Assembly: GCF_021026095.1 (NCBI RefSeq)
Contig: NZ_JAJNCU010000003.1
Coordinates: 186,001 to 250,000 of the forward strand
DNA: 64,000 nt
Source of the DNA: Salinicoccus halitifaciens
Lineage (GTDB): Bacteria > Bacillota > Bacilli > Staphylococcales > Salinicoccaceae
Reading direction: 5' to 3'
Shown: positions 7,965 to 16,963 of the stretch, piece by piece
Position numbering within the stretch: position 1 is the first letter of the stretch
Layout: every line of letters begins with the position of its first letter
The notes under the pieces: generated by a model
Told to the model about the DNA's origin: nothing
Seen by the model: only the letters and a program-made list of their open reading frames with translations
Database searches by the model: none
Position numbers and translations under genes: made by a program

Positions 7965-9032
7965 TTATTTTATTTCTAATAACTCAACAAAATAATCTCC
8001 GACCTCTGAAGTCGATGCACTTCCTCCAAGATCTCTTGGTAAAAATTCCTTATTCTTTAAAATAGCGATTATTGATTCCAATATCTTTTCTCCCCATTCT
8101 TCCTCTTCAAAATAATCCATCATTTGACTAATCGACCAAATTGCAGCTAATGGATTTGCAATGCCTTCTCCCGCAATGTCGGGTGCTGACCCATGGACGG
8201 GTTCGAACATTGAGGGATATTTCTTCTCAGGATTGATATTGGCTCCGGTAGCTAAGCCGAGACCTCCTGTGATGCCGGCACCTATATCTGTTAAAATATC
8301 TCCAAAAAGATTGGAAGTCACAACGATTTCAAATCTTCCAGGATCTGAAACAAAGTACAAACTGGCTGCATCAACCAAATATGAGTATGTCTTAACATCA
8401 GGATACTCTTTCCCTACTTCTTCAAAAACTTCATCCCAGAAGACCATAGAATAATTCAAGGCGTTACCCTTACTAACACTGGTTAAAGTTTTAGCTTGTT
8501 TGCGTGCCTCTTCGTATGCATAACGAATAATCCTTTCAGTACCCTTTCTGGAGAACACACCTGTTTGTAGTACAACTTCTTCAGGCTTTCCTCTGTATAA
8601 CCACTCACCCGCACCAGAATACTCACCCTCACTGTTTTCTCTAATCACTAAGAAATCAATATCCTCTTCCCTTTTGTCTTTAAACGGTGTAAGTTCCTCA
8701 TTTAATAATGTGATTGGCCGAAGGTTAACATACAAGTCAAACTCCCTTCGTATTCTTATCAACAAATCTCTTAGAGATATATGATCGGGTACCCCAGGGT
8801 AGCCAACTGCTCCAAGATAAACTGCATCAAAACCTTTCAGCTTGTCAATACCGTCTTCATCCATCATTTTTCCAGTTTCCAAATAATACTCACAACCCCA
8901 GGGAAATGTCTCAAAAGAAAATGATAAATTGTCATCTAATTTTTCGATAAATTTTAAAACCTTTACGCCTTCATTTATTACTTCAACACCTATTCCATCA
9001 CCAGGTATTAGCGCGATGTTAAAATTCTTCAT
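7965..9032 (-). CDS. Isocitrate/isopropylmalate dehydrogenase family, tartrate or D-malate dehydrogenase type
   Basis: A 355-residue NAD-dependent beta-decarboxylating dehydrogenase. The start LIPGDGIG, the RENSEGEYSG phosphorylation-loop equivalent, the Asp-rich metal site in SNLFGDILTDIGAG and the FEPVHGSAPDIAG nucleotide loop are all present. The RENSEGEY form and overall length match tartrate dehydrogenase/D-malate dehydrogenase (TtuC/YcsA/DmlA) better than LeuB or Icd. Reaction in the family: oxidation and decarboxylation of a 2-hydroxy dicarboxylic acid. It sits between aminotransferase and semialdehyde dehydrogenase with gaps of under 40 bp, so it is probably in the same operon. Substrate is inferred only. 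Confidence 0.8.
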   Translation of the reverse strand: MKNFNIALIPGDGIGVEVINEGVKVLKFIEKLDDNLSFSFETFPWGCEYYLETGKMMDEDGIDKLKGFDAVYLGAVGYPGVPDHISLRDLLIRIRREFDLYVNLRPITLLNEELTPFKDKREEDIDFLVIRENSEGEYSGAGEWLYRGKPEEVVLQTGVFSRKGTERIIRYAYEEARKQAKTLTSVSKGNALNYSMVFWDEVFEEVGKEYPDVKTYSYLVDAASLYFVSDPGRFEIVVTSNLFGDILTDIGAGITGGLGLATGANINPEKKYPSMFEPVHGSAPDIAGEGIANPLAAIWSISQMMDYFEEEEWGEKILESIIAILKNKEFLPRDLGGSASTSEVGDYFVELLEIK

Positions 9033-9056
9033 ATTCTACCCCTTAAATGTTACATA

Positions 9057-10478
9057 TTAAATACCTATCGATACATATTGCATCTCTAAAAACTCATCCA
9101 TTCCCTGATGCCCACCTTCGCGACCTAATCCACTTTCTTTCAAACCTCCAAAAGGTGCCTGAACCGCTGAAGGAGCACCGTCATTCCAACCTACTATCCC
9201 AAAATCAATTTCTTCTATTATTCTTGTCCCATTGGATATACTCTCTGTAAAAACATAAGCTGCTAAACCAAAAGGTGTATCATTGGCTAAGTGCACCACT
9301 TCATCAATGGTTTCAAATTTTTGAATCGGGGCAACAGGGCCAAAAGTTTCTTCATTCATCATCAACATATCATTTGTAGCATCTTTGATAATTGTGGGAA
9401 GGTAATAGTTCCCCTTCTCGGAAGGTTGCTTTCCTCCATAAACTAGTTGCGCCCCTTTTTCCAGGGCGTCCGATACATGGGTCGATACCTTTTCCACACC
9501 CGCTTTATTTATTAACGGCCCGATGTTAACTCCTTCCGCCATACCGTTGCCGACCTTAAGCTCCCTTACTCTTTCAGTCAGCAAATCGATGAACTTATTA
9601 TAGATTTTTGATTGAACATAAATTCTATTACCACAAACACAAGTCTGCCCTGAATTTCTGAACTTTGAAGCTATAGTACCTGCCACCGCTCTATTAATAT
9701 CCGCATCATCAAGTACAATGATTGGTGCATGGCCGCCAAGTTCGAGACTAAGCTTCTTTATAGTTTCGGAACCTTGTTTCATCAAAATCTTGCCCACTTC
9801 CGTCGAACCGGTAAAGGTGACTTTTCTTACCCTGGAATCAAGTAAAAGTGCTTCGCCAATTTCACTGGAAGATCCTATAACAATATTAATCACTCCCTTA
9901 GGAAATCCTGCCTCTTCGGCGAGCTGTACGAGTTTGATTGCTGTTAAAGGTGTCTCACTAGATGGTTTAATAACAATGGTGCATCCTGCAGCCAAGGCCG
10001 GTCCCATTTTCCTAGTTAGCATCGCAGCCGGAAAATTCCATGGGGTAATTGCTGCAACTACGCCTACAGGCTTCTTCCATAATTGAAGGCGCTTATTCGA
10101 GTCATGTGTTGGAATTGTTTCTCCATAAACTCGCTTCGCTTCTTCTGCATACCATTCAATGTAGTTTGCTGCATAATGTACTTCACCCCTCGCTTCTGAT
10201 AGAGGTTTACCCATTTCGCTCGTCATCAGTTCGGCCAACTCTGTTTCATTCTCAATCATTAATTCATAAAATCTTTTCAAAAGCTTTGCTCTTTCAAATG
10301 CAGTTGTCTTAGACCAAATTTTGAATGCGTCATCCGCTGCTTCAATGGCTGCCACTGCTTCTTTCTTTCCACCTTTAGGAACTTCTGATATTAATTCTCC
10401 TGTAGCTGGGTTATGAACCAATAATTTTTCTAAAGCCTCTCCAGTCCACTCACCGTCGATATAAAGTAAATTATGCAT
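9057..10478 (-). CDS. gabD: NAD(P)-dependent succinate-semialdehyde dehydrogenase-like, copy 1
   Basis: A 473-residue aldehyde dehydrogenase. PWNFP (Asn148) forms the oxyanion site, Glu246 in LELGGHAP is the general base and Cys280 in GQTCVCGNR the nucleophile; the Cys-X-Cys pair (280/282) is typical of succinate-semialdehyde dehydrogenases. It would oxidise the semialdehyde made by the aminotransferase to a dicarboxylic acid. Its C-terminus (QYVSIGI) differs from the copy at 19470 and from the nearby remnant, so it is a distinct lineage and not the gene that left the scar. Start ATG at 10478. Confidence 0.88.
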   Translation of the reverse strand: MHNLLYIDGEWTGEALEKLLVHNPATGELISEVPKGGKKEAVAAIEAADDAFKIWSKTTAFERAKLLKRFYELMIENETELAELMTSEMGKPLSEARGEVHYAANYIEWYAEEAKRVYGETIPTHDSNKRLQLWKKPVGVVAAITPWNFPAAMLTRKMGPALAAGCTIVIKPSSETPLTAIKLVQLAEEAGFPKGVINIVIGSSSEIGEALLLDSRVRKVTFTGSTEVGKILMKQGSETIKKLSLELGGHAPIIVLDDADINRAVAGTIASKFRNSGQTCVCGNRIYVQSKIYNKFIDLLTERVRELKVGNGMAEGVNIGPLINKAGVEKVSTHVSDALEKGAQLVYGGKQPSEKGNYYLPTIIKDATNDMLMMNEETFGPVAPIQKFETIDEVVHLANDTPFGLAAYVFTESISNGTRIIEEIDFGIVGWNDGAPSAVQAPFGGLKESGLGREGGHQGMDEFLEMQYVSIGI

Positions 10479-10504
10479 GACTACACCTCAATTTTTTAAA
10501 TTTA

Positions 10505-11146
10505 TTATCCCAAAAATTTTCCTTCGACATATTTGATATGAGTATGAATCTTATTTTCTACTATTTTCGGCTCTTTTGTTAACAGTGCTTTCATAAGCTC
10601 CTCCTGTTCTTCATAGAATGCCTTGGGACTGGTATAGTATTCATCCAAATACAATAGAAAAGTTCTTATTTGCACTTTAATCGATTCATACAATTTAATA
10701 ATCCTCGAATTCCCCGATAAGTTAACGATATAGCTGTGAAATTTCATATCTAGATCGAATAAGTCAATCCAGTCTTCAATACTATTTTTGTCTTTCATTT
10801 CATCCAATATAGTCTGCAGCTCAGCAAATTCCTTTTCTCCTAGATGGGGAAGCGCTTTTAAAAAGGCATAAGATTCGACCATCAGTCTCAAATCAATAAT
10901 CTCTTTCCAATCTTCATTAGAAAAGTCAGAGACATATGTACCTTTTCTAGGTTCTATGATTACCATCCCGTCGTTTTCTAATATTTTTAAAGAATCCCTG
11001 ATGACATTTCTGCTTACATCGTACTTCACAGACAGTTCATTCTCGATTAACCTTTCTCCAAACTCTATTTCTCTTTTCCAAATGCTTCGTCTCAGTTCTT
11101 CGGCGATAATTTCTCCTAAAGAACCTTTGATTATATTTGATTTCAT
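10505..11146 (-). CDS. GntR family regulator, FadR/FCD subfamily
   Basis: A 213-residue protein with an N-terminal winged helix (residues about 10-75, including GERLIENELSVKYDVSRNVIRDSLKILE) and an all-helical FCD effector domain after residue 80 with the metal-site residues DLRLMVE, DMKFH and H near the end. FCD regulators usually bind an organic acid and repress the adjacent catabolic operon. The palindrome ATTGTCGACAAT stands between its start and its promoter, and almost the same box occurs at the divergent M20/TRAP operon at 12412, so it most likely controls both and itself. Confidence 0.88.
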   Translation of the reverse strand: MKSNIIKGSLGEIIAEELRRSIWKREIEFGERLIENELSVKYDVSRNVIRDSLKILENDGMVIIEPRKGTYVSDFSNEDWKEIIDLRLMVESYAFLKALPHLGEKEFAELQTILDEMKDKNSIEDWIDLFDLDMKFHSYIVNLSGNSRIIKLYESIKVQIRTFLLYLDEYYTSPKAFYEEQEELMKALLTKEPKIVENKIHTHIKYVEGKFLG

Positions 11147-11188
11147 ATGATTAACCCTTCCTTCAACTTTTAAAAGAGCTAACAGTCG

Positions 11189-11242
11189 ATTGTCGACAAT
11201 TAAACTTAAATATACAATAGACTATGTTAAAAATTCTGTCAA
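11189..11242 (-). promoter_or_regulatory. gntR promoter with operator palindrome
   Basis: On the minus strand TTGACA (11242-11237), a 17-nt spacer and TATTGT (11219-11214) form a sigma-A promoter. Downstream, at 11189-11200, is the perfect 12-bp palindrome ATTGTCGACAAT, which fits the GT-N-AC style of FadR-type operators. Both elements and CATAGTCTA in the spacer are repeated at the 12372-12423 promoter. Confidence 0.75.
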
Positions 11243-11257
11243 ATATATTATTTGTAA

Positions 11258-12241
11258 TCAAATATCATCATCATTTATTACTTCTTGATTTATTAAATTT
11301 GGTGGAATTTCGTTATTTAAACCTCTGATAAGATTCTTTTGTGCTAACCTGGACATCGCTAATTCATTTTCTATTGTTGCTGCACCTAAGTGAGGCAAAG
11401 TAATTACATTTGGTAACGATAATAATGGATTATCGGTTCCTACAGGTTCTTTTTCAAAGACATCAAGTGCTGCAGCTAATATTTCATTGTTTTTCAAAGC
11501 GTTATATAATGCATTTTCATCGATGTTCATTCCTCGAGAAGCATTAACGAAAATTGCGCTTGTTTTCATCTTTTTAAAATGTTCAGCTTTAATAAAATGT
11601 TTTGTTTCTCTAGAACCTGGAATCATCAAAACTACAAAGTCCGATTCTTTCAATAAATCCTCCACATTATGAAAAACAGCACCATAGCTATCCTCCACTT
11701 CCGGTTTTCGTGATCTATTATAATATAGAATTTTCATGTCAAAACCATAATGACATCTTTTAGCAACAGCCTGCCCTATCGCTCCCATTCCAATTATTCC
11801 AATTTTTTTATGATGAACATCGGTCCCAAATCGGTCTAGTTGAAGGTATTCTTTCCATCTTCCTTCTTTAACGAATCTATCGAGCTCAGGTATTCGTCTT
11901 GCCGAGGCTATAAGCATCCCCACAACTGCATCTGCCACTGTATCAGTTAAAACCCCTGGTGTATTGGTTGCCATTATTTTACGTTTGGTCATCTCTGGGA
12001 GGTCGAGGTTGTCGTATCCAACTGATACATTGGAAACAATCTTTAAATTGGGCGCAAGTCCCAAAAGTTCTTTAGTCACTTTTAATTCCAATCCTATAAT
12101 TCCTTCGGCTTCCCCAAGTGCTTTTCTAAATTTTGCACTTTCCAGATATTCATAGTTTTCAAAATACGAGACATCAAATTGTAATTTCAAATCTTCTATC
12201 ACGGGTTTGGAAACTCTTGTATAGGCTATTATTTTTCTCAC
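11258..12241 (-). CDS. D-2-hydroxyacid dehydrogenase (glyoxylate/hydroxypyruvate reductase type)
   Basis: A 327-residue NAD(P)-dependent oxidoreductase. The Rossmann loop GIIGMGAIGQAVAK lies at mid-protein; the catalytic set is present as Arg in NASRG, Glu in DVFEKEP and His in LPHLGAAT. The family reduces 2-keto acids such as glyoxylate or hydroxypyruvate to D-2-hydroxy acids, or the reverse. It has its own minus-strand promoter at 12286-12315. The gntR promoter lies in the short gap after it. The product may feed or drain a keto acid of the island pathway; this is inference. Confidence 0.85.
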   Translation of the reverse strand: MRKIIAYTRVSKPVIEDLKLQFDVSYFENYEYLESAKFRKALGEAEGIIGLELKVTKELLGLAPNLKIVSNVSVGYDNLDLPEMTKRKIMATNTPGVLTDTVADAVVGMLIASARRIPELDRFVKEGRWKEYLQLDRFGTDVHHKKIGIIGMGAIGQAVAKRCHYGFDMKILYYNRSRKPEVEDSYGAVFHNVEDLLKESDFVVLMIPGSRETKHFIKAEHFKKMKTSAIFVNASRGMNIDENALYNALKNNEILAAALDVFEKEPVGTDNPLLSLPNVITLPHLGAATIENELAMSRLAQKNLIRGLNNEIPPNLINQEVINDDDI

Positions 12242-12285
12242 TCTATTCCTCCTGTCCTTCTTTTATAAATTGACATCTATATACT

Positions 12286-12315
12286 AAAATAGTCATTGAA
12301 ATTGAACTTTGTCAA
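12286..12315 (-). promoter_or_regulatory. Sigma-A promoter of the 2-hydroxyacid dehydrogenase gene
   Basis: Minus strand TTGACA (12315-12310), an 18-nt spacer, then TATTTT (12291-12286). The gene starts 45 bp downstream behind an AGGAGG site. Confidence 0.6.
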
Positions 12316-12371
12316 TAAGATAATCTTATTTATTAGATTATTCCTAATTTCTCAAATATTTAATTATCTAG

Positions 12372-12451
12372 TTGACATTAAAATTTCCATAGTCTAACAT
12401 TAGTATTAATAATTGTCGACAGTCTACAAATAACTTTTGTAAGCGCTTGCT
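12372..12451 (+). promoter_or_regulatory. Promoter, GntR operator and cre site of the M20/TRAP operon
   Basis: TTGACA at 12372-12377, a 17-nt spacer and TAACAT at 12395-12400 make a sigma-A promoter. ATTGTCGACAGT at 12412-12423 matches the palindrome in front of gntR at 11 of 12 positions. TTGTAAGCGCTTGCT at 12437-12451 fits the CcpA cre consensus WTGNAANCGNWNNCW at every defined position. The order promoter-operator-cre implies repression by the local GntR protein and by carbon catabolite control, both as roadblocks just past the start point. Confidence 0.75.
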
Positions 12452-12498
12452 TTTGCCTCTCGATTTTCATTACATATTCATAAGGGGATGTTAGCAAA

Positions 12499-13767
12499 AT
12501 GAATCTGCAAGAAGCGATTAAAGAAAAGATAAATTCAAAAAGAGAAGAGTATACCCAGTTTTTACAGAGCGTAGTACAACAACCAAGTACAACTGGAAAT
12601 GAATTAAAAGCACAAACCATTGTCGCTGATCGATTAAAAGAATTAGGGCTAGAGGTGGACGTATGGGTTCCGGATTTTGAGGAATTGAAAAAGAGTGAGT
12701 TCTTCAATCCTCGTAGAGATAATTATGAAAACAGTCCTAATGTAGTTGGTATTTTGAAAGGTAAGAAGAATGGACGATCTTTGATTTTAAATGGACACAT
12801 CGATGTTGTGCCAGCTGGAGACGAAAGTAAGTGGACTGATCATCCTTACTCCGGAAAAGTTATTGAAGGTAAATTATACGGCAGAGGCACTACAGATATG
12901 AAAGGAGGTAATATGTCTACTTTGATAGCACTCGAAACGATAATCGATCTTGGTATAGAACTAAAGGGTGATGTAATTTACGAAAGTGTGATTGAGGAAG
13001 AAACTGGAGGAGCAGGAACACTCGCTGCAATTCAAAGAGGGTATAAAGCTGATGTTGCATTAATCCCAGAACCTAGCGAGATGAAAATATTTCCCAAACA
13101 ACAAGGTTCATTGTGGTTCGAAGTAACTGTAGAAGGTGTATCGGCTCATGGCGGGACCAGATATGAAGGTGTGAGTGCTATTGAAAAGGGATGGATTGTA
13201 TTTCAAGAAATTTTACGATTAGAAGAAACAAGAAATAAACCTTTGCGTAAAGATCCCCTCTACAAAAACAACCCCATACCTATTCCTATTAATATCGGAC
13301 AATTTAATGGGGGTTATTTCCCTTCGGCAGTCCCAGAAGAAGCAAAGATTCAAGGTCGATATGGTATAGCTCCAGGGGAAACTATTACAGAGGCCAAAGA
13401 GATGTTTCAATCAATGTTAGAAAATTTGAAGTCTATTGATGAATGGTTCGAAAAGTACCCAGTATCCGTTGAATGGGGAGGCATCCATCTCCCACCCGGT
13501 GGGTGTGACGACGACCACCCCATGCTGGAAGTCCTTAAAAATAACTATTATAAAGTTGAAAAGGAAGAGCCTATAATAGCCGGTTCTACTTGGGCAACCG
13601 ACGGTGGTTTGCTTACACAAGCAGGAGGAATTCCTTCAATAGTTTTTGGTCCAGGTACGACAAGTATGGCTCATTTCACTGATGAGTATGTCGATTTGGA
13701 AAAAATGTTTAGAACTGCTGAAATTACTGCACTATCAATAATTGAATGGTGTGAAATCAACGAATAA
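12499..13767 (+). CDS. M20 family metallohydrolase, ArgE/DapE-like, second copy
   Basis: A 422-residue relative of the enzyme at 2043. Zinc ligands are visible in ILNGHIDVVPAG (His, Asp), GRGTTDMKGG (Asp) and IEEETGGAG (Glu-Glu), with ALIPEPSE following and a C-terminal MAHFTDEYV giving the last His. It should deacylate an amino acid or cleave a small amide in the cytoplasm. It is the first gene of an operon with a TRAP importer; the TRAP receptor follows 30 bp later, so the imported molecule is its likely substrate. RBS AAGGGGATG precedes the ATG. Confidence 0.88.
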   Translation: MNLQEAIKEKINSKREEYTQFLQSVVQQPSTTGNELKAQTIVADRLKELGLEVDVWVPDFEELKKSEFFNPRRDNYENSPNVVGILKGKKNGRSLILNGHIDVVPAGDESKWTDHPYSGKVIEGKLYGRGTTDMKGGNMSTLIALETIIDLGIELKGDVIYESVIEEETGGAGTLAAIQRGYKADVALIPEPSEMKIFPKQQGSLWFEVTVEGVSAHGGTRYEGVSAIEKGWIVFQEILRLEETRNKPLRKDPLYKNNPIPIPINIGQFNGGYFPSAVPEEAKIQGRYGIAPGETITEAKEMFQSMLENLKSIDEWFEKYPVSVEWGGIHLPPGGCDDDHPMLEVLKNNYYKVEKEEPIIAGSTWATDGGLLTQAGGIPSIVFGPGTTSMAHFTDEYVDLEKMFRTAEITALSIIEWCEINE

Positions 13768-13797
13768 AATTATCAAGTTATAGAAGGGAAATATATT

Positions 13798-14871
13798 ATG
13801 AAAAATTTACTTAGCATATTAGGTTTAATGACTGTACTACTATTATTAAGCGCATGCACAATCGGTTCAGAGGAGAACGGAGATACATCAGCGGATTCGG
13901 AAGAGGCTTCTGACTCAAACGAAACTACAGAGGGTGATGAAGCTACAGGATCAGGTGAGTACTCAATAAGCGTATCTTATACTACACCAGAATCTGGTTC
14001 TACTCATATAGGGATGGAGAATTTTAAAGAGTTGGCAGAGGAGAAGACGAACGGGGAAGTAGTTATAGAATTATACCCTAATGGACAATTGTATGCTTCT
14101 GAACGTGAAGCGATCGAAGCTGTACAGTCGGGGACTGTTGAAATGACTGTTGCAGCCTCAGCACCTGTGGTTGGTTTTGACGAAAGATTTTTAGCAATAG
14201 ACTTACCTTTCATTTTTCCAGATCATGAGACTGCTTATGAAGCTCTAGATGGCGAATTAGGACAAACCTTGCTGGATGGTCTTCCTGAGATAGGCCTCAC
14301 AGGATTAGCTTATGGAGAAACTGGAATGAGGCAAATAACAAACAACAGTCATCCTATTGAAGCTCCTGAAGATCTAAATGGTTTACAAATCCGTACTATG
14401 GAAAATGACGTGCACATAAATACATTTAATGAATATGGTGCCAGCGCCTCCCCATTTGCTTTTGGAGAGCTATATAGTGCATTACAACAAAATATGTATG
14501 ATGGTATGGAAAATCCGATTAACTTAATAGACCAAATGAACTTTTACGAAGTTCAAGAATATTTAACTATTTCTAATCATGCTTATACGGCTACCGTAGC
14601 TTTTATCAATAACGATTACTTCGAAAACCTACCTGAAGATATTCAAGCTTCACTGGAAGAAGCCGCTCTCGAGTCCATGGATTATCAAAGAGAAGTAGCA
14701 AGACAGCAAGATGAGGAAGGTATGGAAAATATCGAAGGTCACATGGAAATCAATGAATTGAGTGAGGAACAGAGACAACAATTTATTGAAGCAGCTGAAC
14801 CAATCTTTGAAAGATATGAAGATGAAATTGGCAGTGATTTAATGGAATTGACACGTTCATATTCACAATAA
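13798..14871 (+). CDS. dctP: TRAP transporter substrate-binding lipoprotein DctP
   Basis: A 357-residue protein with a lipoprotein signal peptide (hydrophobic stretch, then LLSAC at residues 15-19) and a low-complexity Asp/Glu/Ser linker. The DctP fold follows: GTVEMTVAASAP, LPFIF and the selectivity region IRTMEND...ELYSALQQNMYDGMENP, whose Arg normally clamps a carboxylate. The ligand is therefore probably an organic acid or amino-acid derivative bound outside the membrane. It lies between the M20 gene and a strong hairpin, after which the permease genes come. Confidence 0.9.
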   Translation: MKNLLSILGLMTVLLLLSACTIGSEENGDTSADSEEASDSNETTEGDEATGSGEYSISVSYTTPESGSTHIGMENFKELAEEKTNGEVVIELYPNGQLYASEREAIEAVQSGTVEMTVAASAPVVGFDERFLAIDLPFIFPDHETAYEALDGELGQTLLDGLPEIGLTGLAYGETGMRQITNNSHPIEAPEDLNGLQIRTMENDVHINTFNEYGASASPFAFGELYSALQQNMYDGMENPINLIDQMNFYEVQEYLTISNHAYTATVAFINNDYFENLPEDIQASLEEAALESMDYQREVARQQDEEGMENIEGHMEINELSEEQRQQFIEAAEPIFERYEDEIGSDLMELTRSYSQ

Positions 14872-14900
14872 TTTCAGCTCATTACCAATATAGTTATTTC

Positions 14901-14970
14901 GAAGTTTAATTTGTATGGTTGGAAAAGTATAGACTATCTCTTCCCGACTATACTTATTAAACTTCTTTTT
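14901..14970 (+). terminator. Hairpin between TRAP receptor and permease genes (attenuator-like)
   Basis: GAAGTTTAAT (14901-14910) pairs perfectly with ATTAAACTTC (14956-14965), and inside it AAGTATAG (14925-14932) pairs with CTATACTT (14948-14955). A 14-nt bulge separates the two stems on the left side. TTTTT follows. Such an element lets the receptor be made in excess over the permeases, by partial termination or by protecting the dctP mRNA 3' end. Confidence 0.75.
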
Positions 14971-15011
14971 ATAGCTAATTGGATTTCAATTAAAAGTGAG
15001 GCGTAGATATA

Positions 15012-15512
15012 ATGGATTTAAAAAATCTCTTTGACAAACGCATTGAAGAATTCATCCTTGTTCTAACGATGGCTCTTATCGTTGCGATCCTTTTCACTCA
15101 GTCCATTCTAAGATTTTTTGGAGGATTTTCTTTAAGCTGGGGAGCTGAGTTAGCACAGTTCCTTCATATCTGGCAGATATGGATTGGTGCTAGTTTGGCG
15201 ATTCGCTTACAATCCCATATAGGCGTTGATGTCTTTGTGAGATTATTTCCTTATTTTATACAAAAAATCTTCAGAGTCATAGTAATCATTTGTTGGTTTG
15301 TATTTGCTGCTTTTCTGGCAATTGCTGGAACACAATATATTTTAGATATAATGAGTAGTGGCCAAACAAGCCCCTCACTTCGCATACCAATGTGGATTCC
15401 ATACCTGGTAATTCCCATCGGTGGAGTATTAATGATTATTAGGTTAATTCAGCAACTTTATTTATTAATCACTGATAAAATCAACTTAAACGAAACGGAG
15501 GAAATAGAATGA
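15012..15512 (+). CDS. dctQ: TRAP transporter small permease DctQ
   Basis: 166 residues with four predicted membrane helices, the size of DctQ subunits. GAELAQFLHIWQIWIGASLAIR at about residues 45-65 is the conserved DctQ region. It forms the membrane complex with the large permease encoded next. The stop overlaps the dctM start (ATGA at 15509-15512). RBS GAGGCG precedes the ATG. Confidence 0.9.
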   Translation: MDLKNLFDKRIEEFILVLTMALIVAILFTQSILRFFGGFSLSWGAELAQFLHIWQIWIGASLAIRLQSHIGVDVFVRLFPYFIQKIFRVIVIICWFVFAAFLAIAGTQYILDIMSSGQTSPSLRIPMWIPYLVIPIGGVLMIIRLIQQLYLLITDKINLNETEEIE

Positions 15513-16789
15513 CTGTAGCCCTTTTATTTATTTCTTTTTTCCTCCTGATGCTTATAGGTGTCCCTATTGCACTTTCCCTGGGTATAGCATCATTGGTTAC
15601 AATGGTATTTGCGACAGAGAATTCTCCAACCATAATTATACAACAAGCTTTTACATCTCTTGACAGCTTTCCTCTGATGGCAATCCCTTTATTTATATTA
15701 GCTGGTGTCTTGATGAGTACAGGCGGAATTTCAGAACGGTTATTAAATCTAGCTAATGTATTAATAGGCTTTGTTGCTGGCGGGCTGGCAATGGTAACCG
15801 TTTTGGCAAGTATGTTCTTTGCCGCTATTTCCGGTTCAGGCCCCGCAACGGTAGCTGCAATCGGTTCGTTCATGATTCCCTCAATGAGGGAAAATAATTA
15901 TGGTAGTGGCTTTGCTGCAGCTATCACAGCTTCAGCGGGCTCCATAGGCGTATTAATCCCTCCAAGTATCCCATTTGTCATGTATGGGGTCGTGGGGACA
16001 GTCTCAATCGGTTCCATGTTTTTAGCGGGTATCATTCCCGGTCTGATACTTGGCTTCGCATTGATGGTGATCTCTTATATTAATGCCAAGAGAAATGGGA
16101 TTGAGGGATCCGGCGTGACGCCTTCATTCAGAGATGTTTTAAAAGCGTTGAATGAAGCGAAGTTTGCATTATTAGTCCCGGTTATTATCTTAGGCGGAAT
16201 CTATGCAGGTTTATTTTCACCAACAGAATCTGCGGCAGTGGCATCGGTATATGCACTTTTTATAGGAGTTTTTGTTTACAAGGAACTGACATGGAAATCT
16301 GTCTACCAGAGTTTTTCCTCCGCTGCCCTTACAAATGCTGCCACAGTAATCATTATAGGGTTTTCAGTTTCATTTGCTTATCTGATGACAAGAGAAAGAA
16401 TCCCGTCCATCGTAGCAGATTTTATAGTCAGCCTATCAGAAAACCCTCTTGTCATAATGTTAATTATTAACATTTTTTTATTAATTGTAGGCATGTTTAT
16501 TGATACAATATCAGCAATAGTTATTCTGACTCCAATCTTACTTCCAGTCGTAACGAATATTGGATTAGATCCAATACACTTTGGGGTAATACTCGTAATG
16601 AACCTCGCCATTGGGTTTGTCACTCCACCACTTGGTGTCAACTTGTTTGTCGCCTCAAATGTAGGTAAGGTTCCATTTGATAAGATTGCTAAAGGGATGA
16701 TTCCTATTTTAGTTGTCATGCTGATTGCCTTAATGATTGTAACTTATTTCCCTCCATTATCAACTTGGATTCCTAGTTTACGAGATTAA
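15509..16789 (+). CDS. dctM: TRAP transporter large permease DctM
   Basis: 426 residues with about 12 hydrophobic segments; the family length is near 425. Recognisable DctM motifs are ISGSGPATVAAIGSFMIP, GVLIPPSIPFVMYG and the C-terminal GFVTPPLGVNLF. It is the Na+-driven channel subunit that takes the acid delivered by DctP. It ends the operon; a strong terminator lies about 180 bp further on. Confidence 0.93.
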   Translation: MTVALLFISFFLLMLIGVPIALSLGIASLVTMVFATENSPTIIIQQAFTSLDSFPLMAIPLFILAGVLMSTGGISERLLNLANVLIGFVAGGLAMVTVLASMFFAAISGSGPATVAAIGSFMIPSMRENNYGSGFAAAITASAGSIGVLIPPSIPFVMYGVVGTVSIGSMFLAGIIPGLILGFALMVISYINAKRNGIEGSGVTPSFRDVLKALNEAKFALLVPVIILGGIYAGLFSPTESAAVASVYALFIGVFVYKELTWKSVYQSFSSAALTNAATVIIIGFSVSFAYLMTRERIPSIVADFIVSLSENPLVIMLIINIFLLIVGMFIDTISAIVILTPILLPVVTNIGLDPIHFGVILVMNLAIGFVTPPLGVNLFVASNVGKVPFDKIAKGMIPILVVMLIALMIVTYFPPLSTWIPSLRD

Positions 16790-16963
16790 TAAATGCCCAG
16801 AAGACTAATTAAAAAAACAACTCCTTATAGAATGAAATTAGTTTTCCATCAAGTCTTAGGTAGAAGAGGTTCTTGAGCTAAGTAATATAAAAAACTGAGA
16901 TTAATCTAGAGCGCCTTACAAACAATCGATTTTTAATAAAAACGTTCAAGTTGGTCAACAAAT

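Noticed and set aside
1117-16789. Ectoine degradation cluster
   Set aside because: No M24-type ectoine hydrolase or AstE-like deacetylase, and the aminotransferase is of GABA type; only the general logic and TRAP importer are shared.
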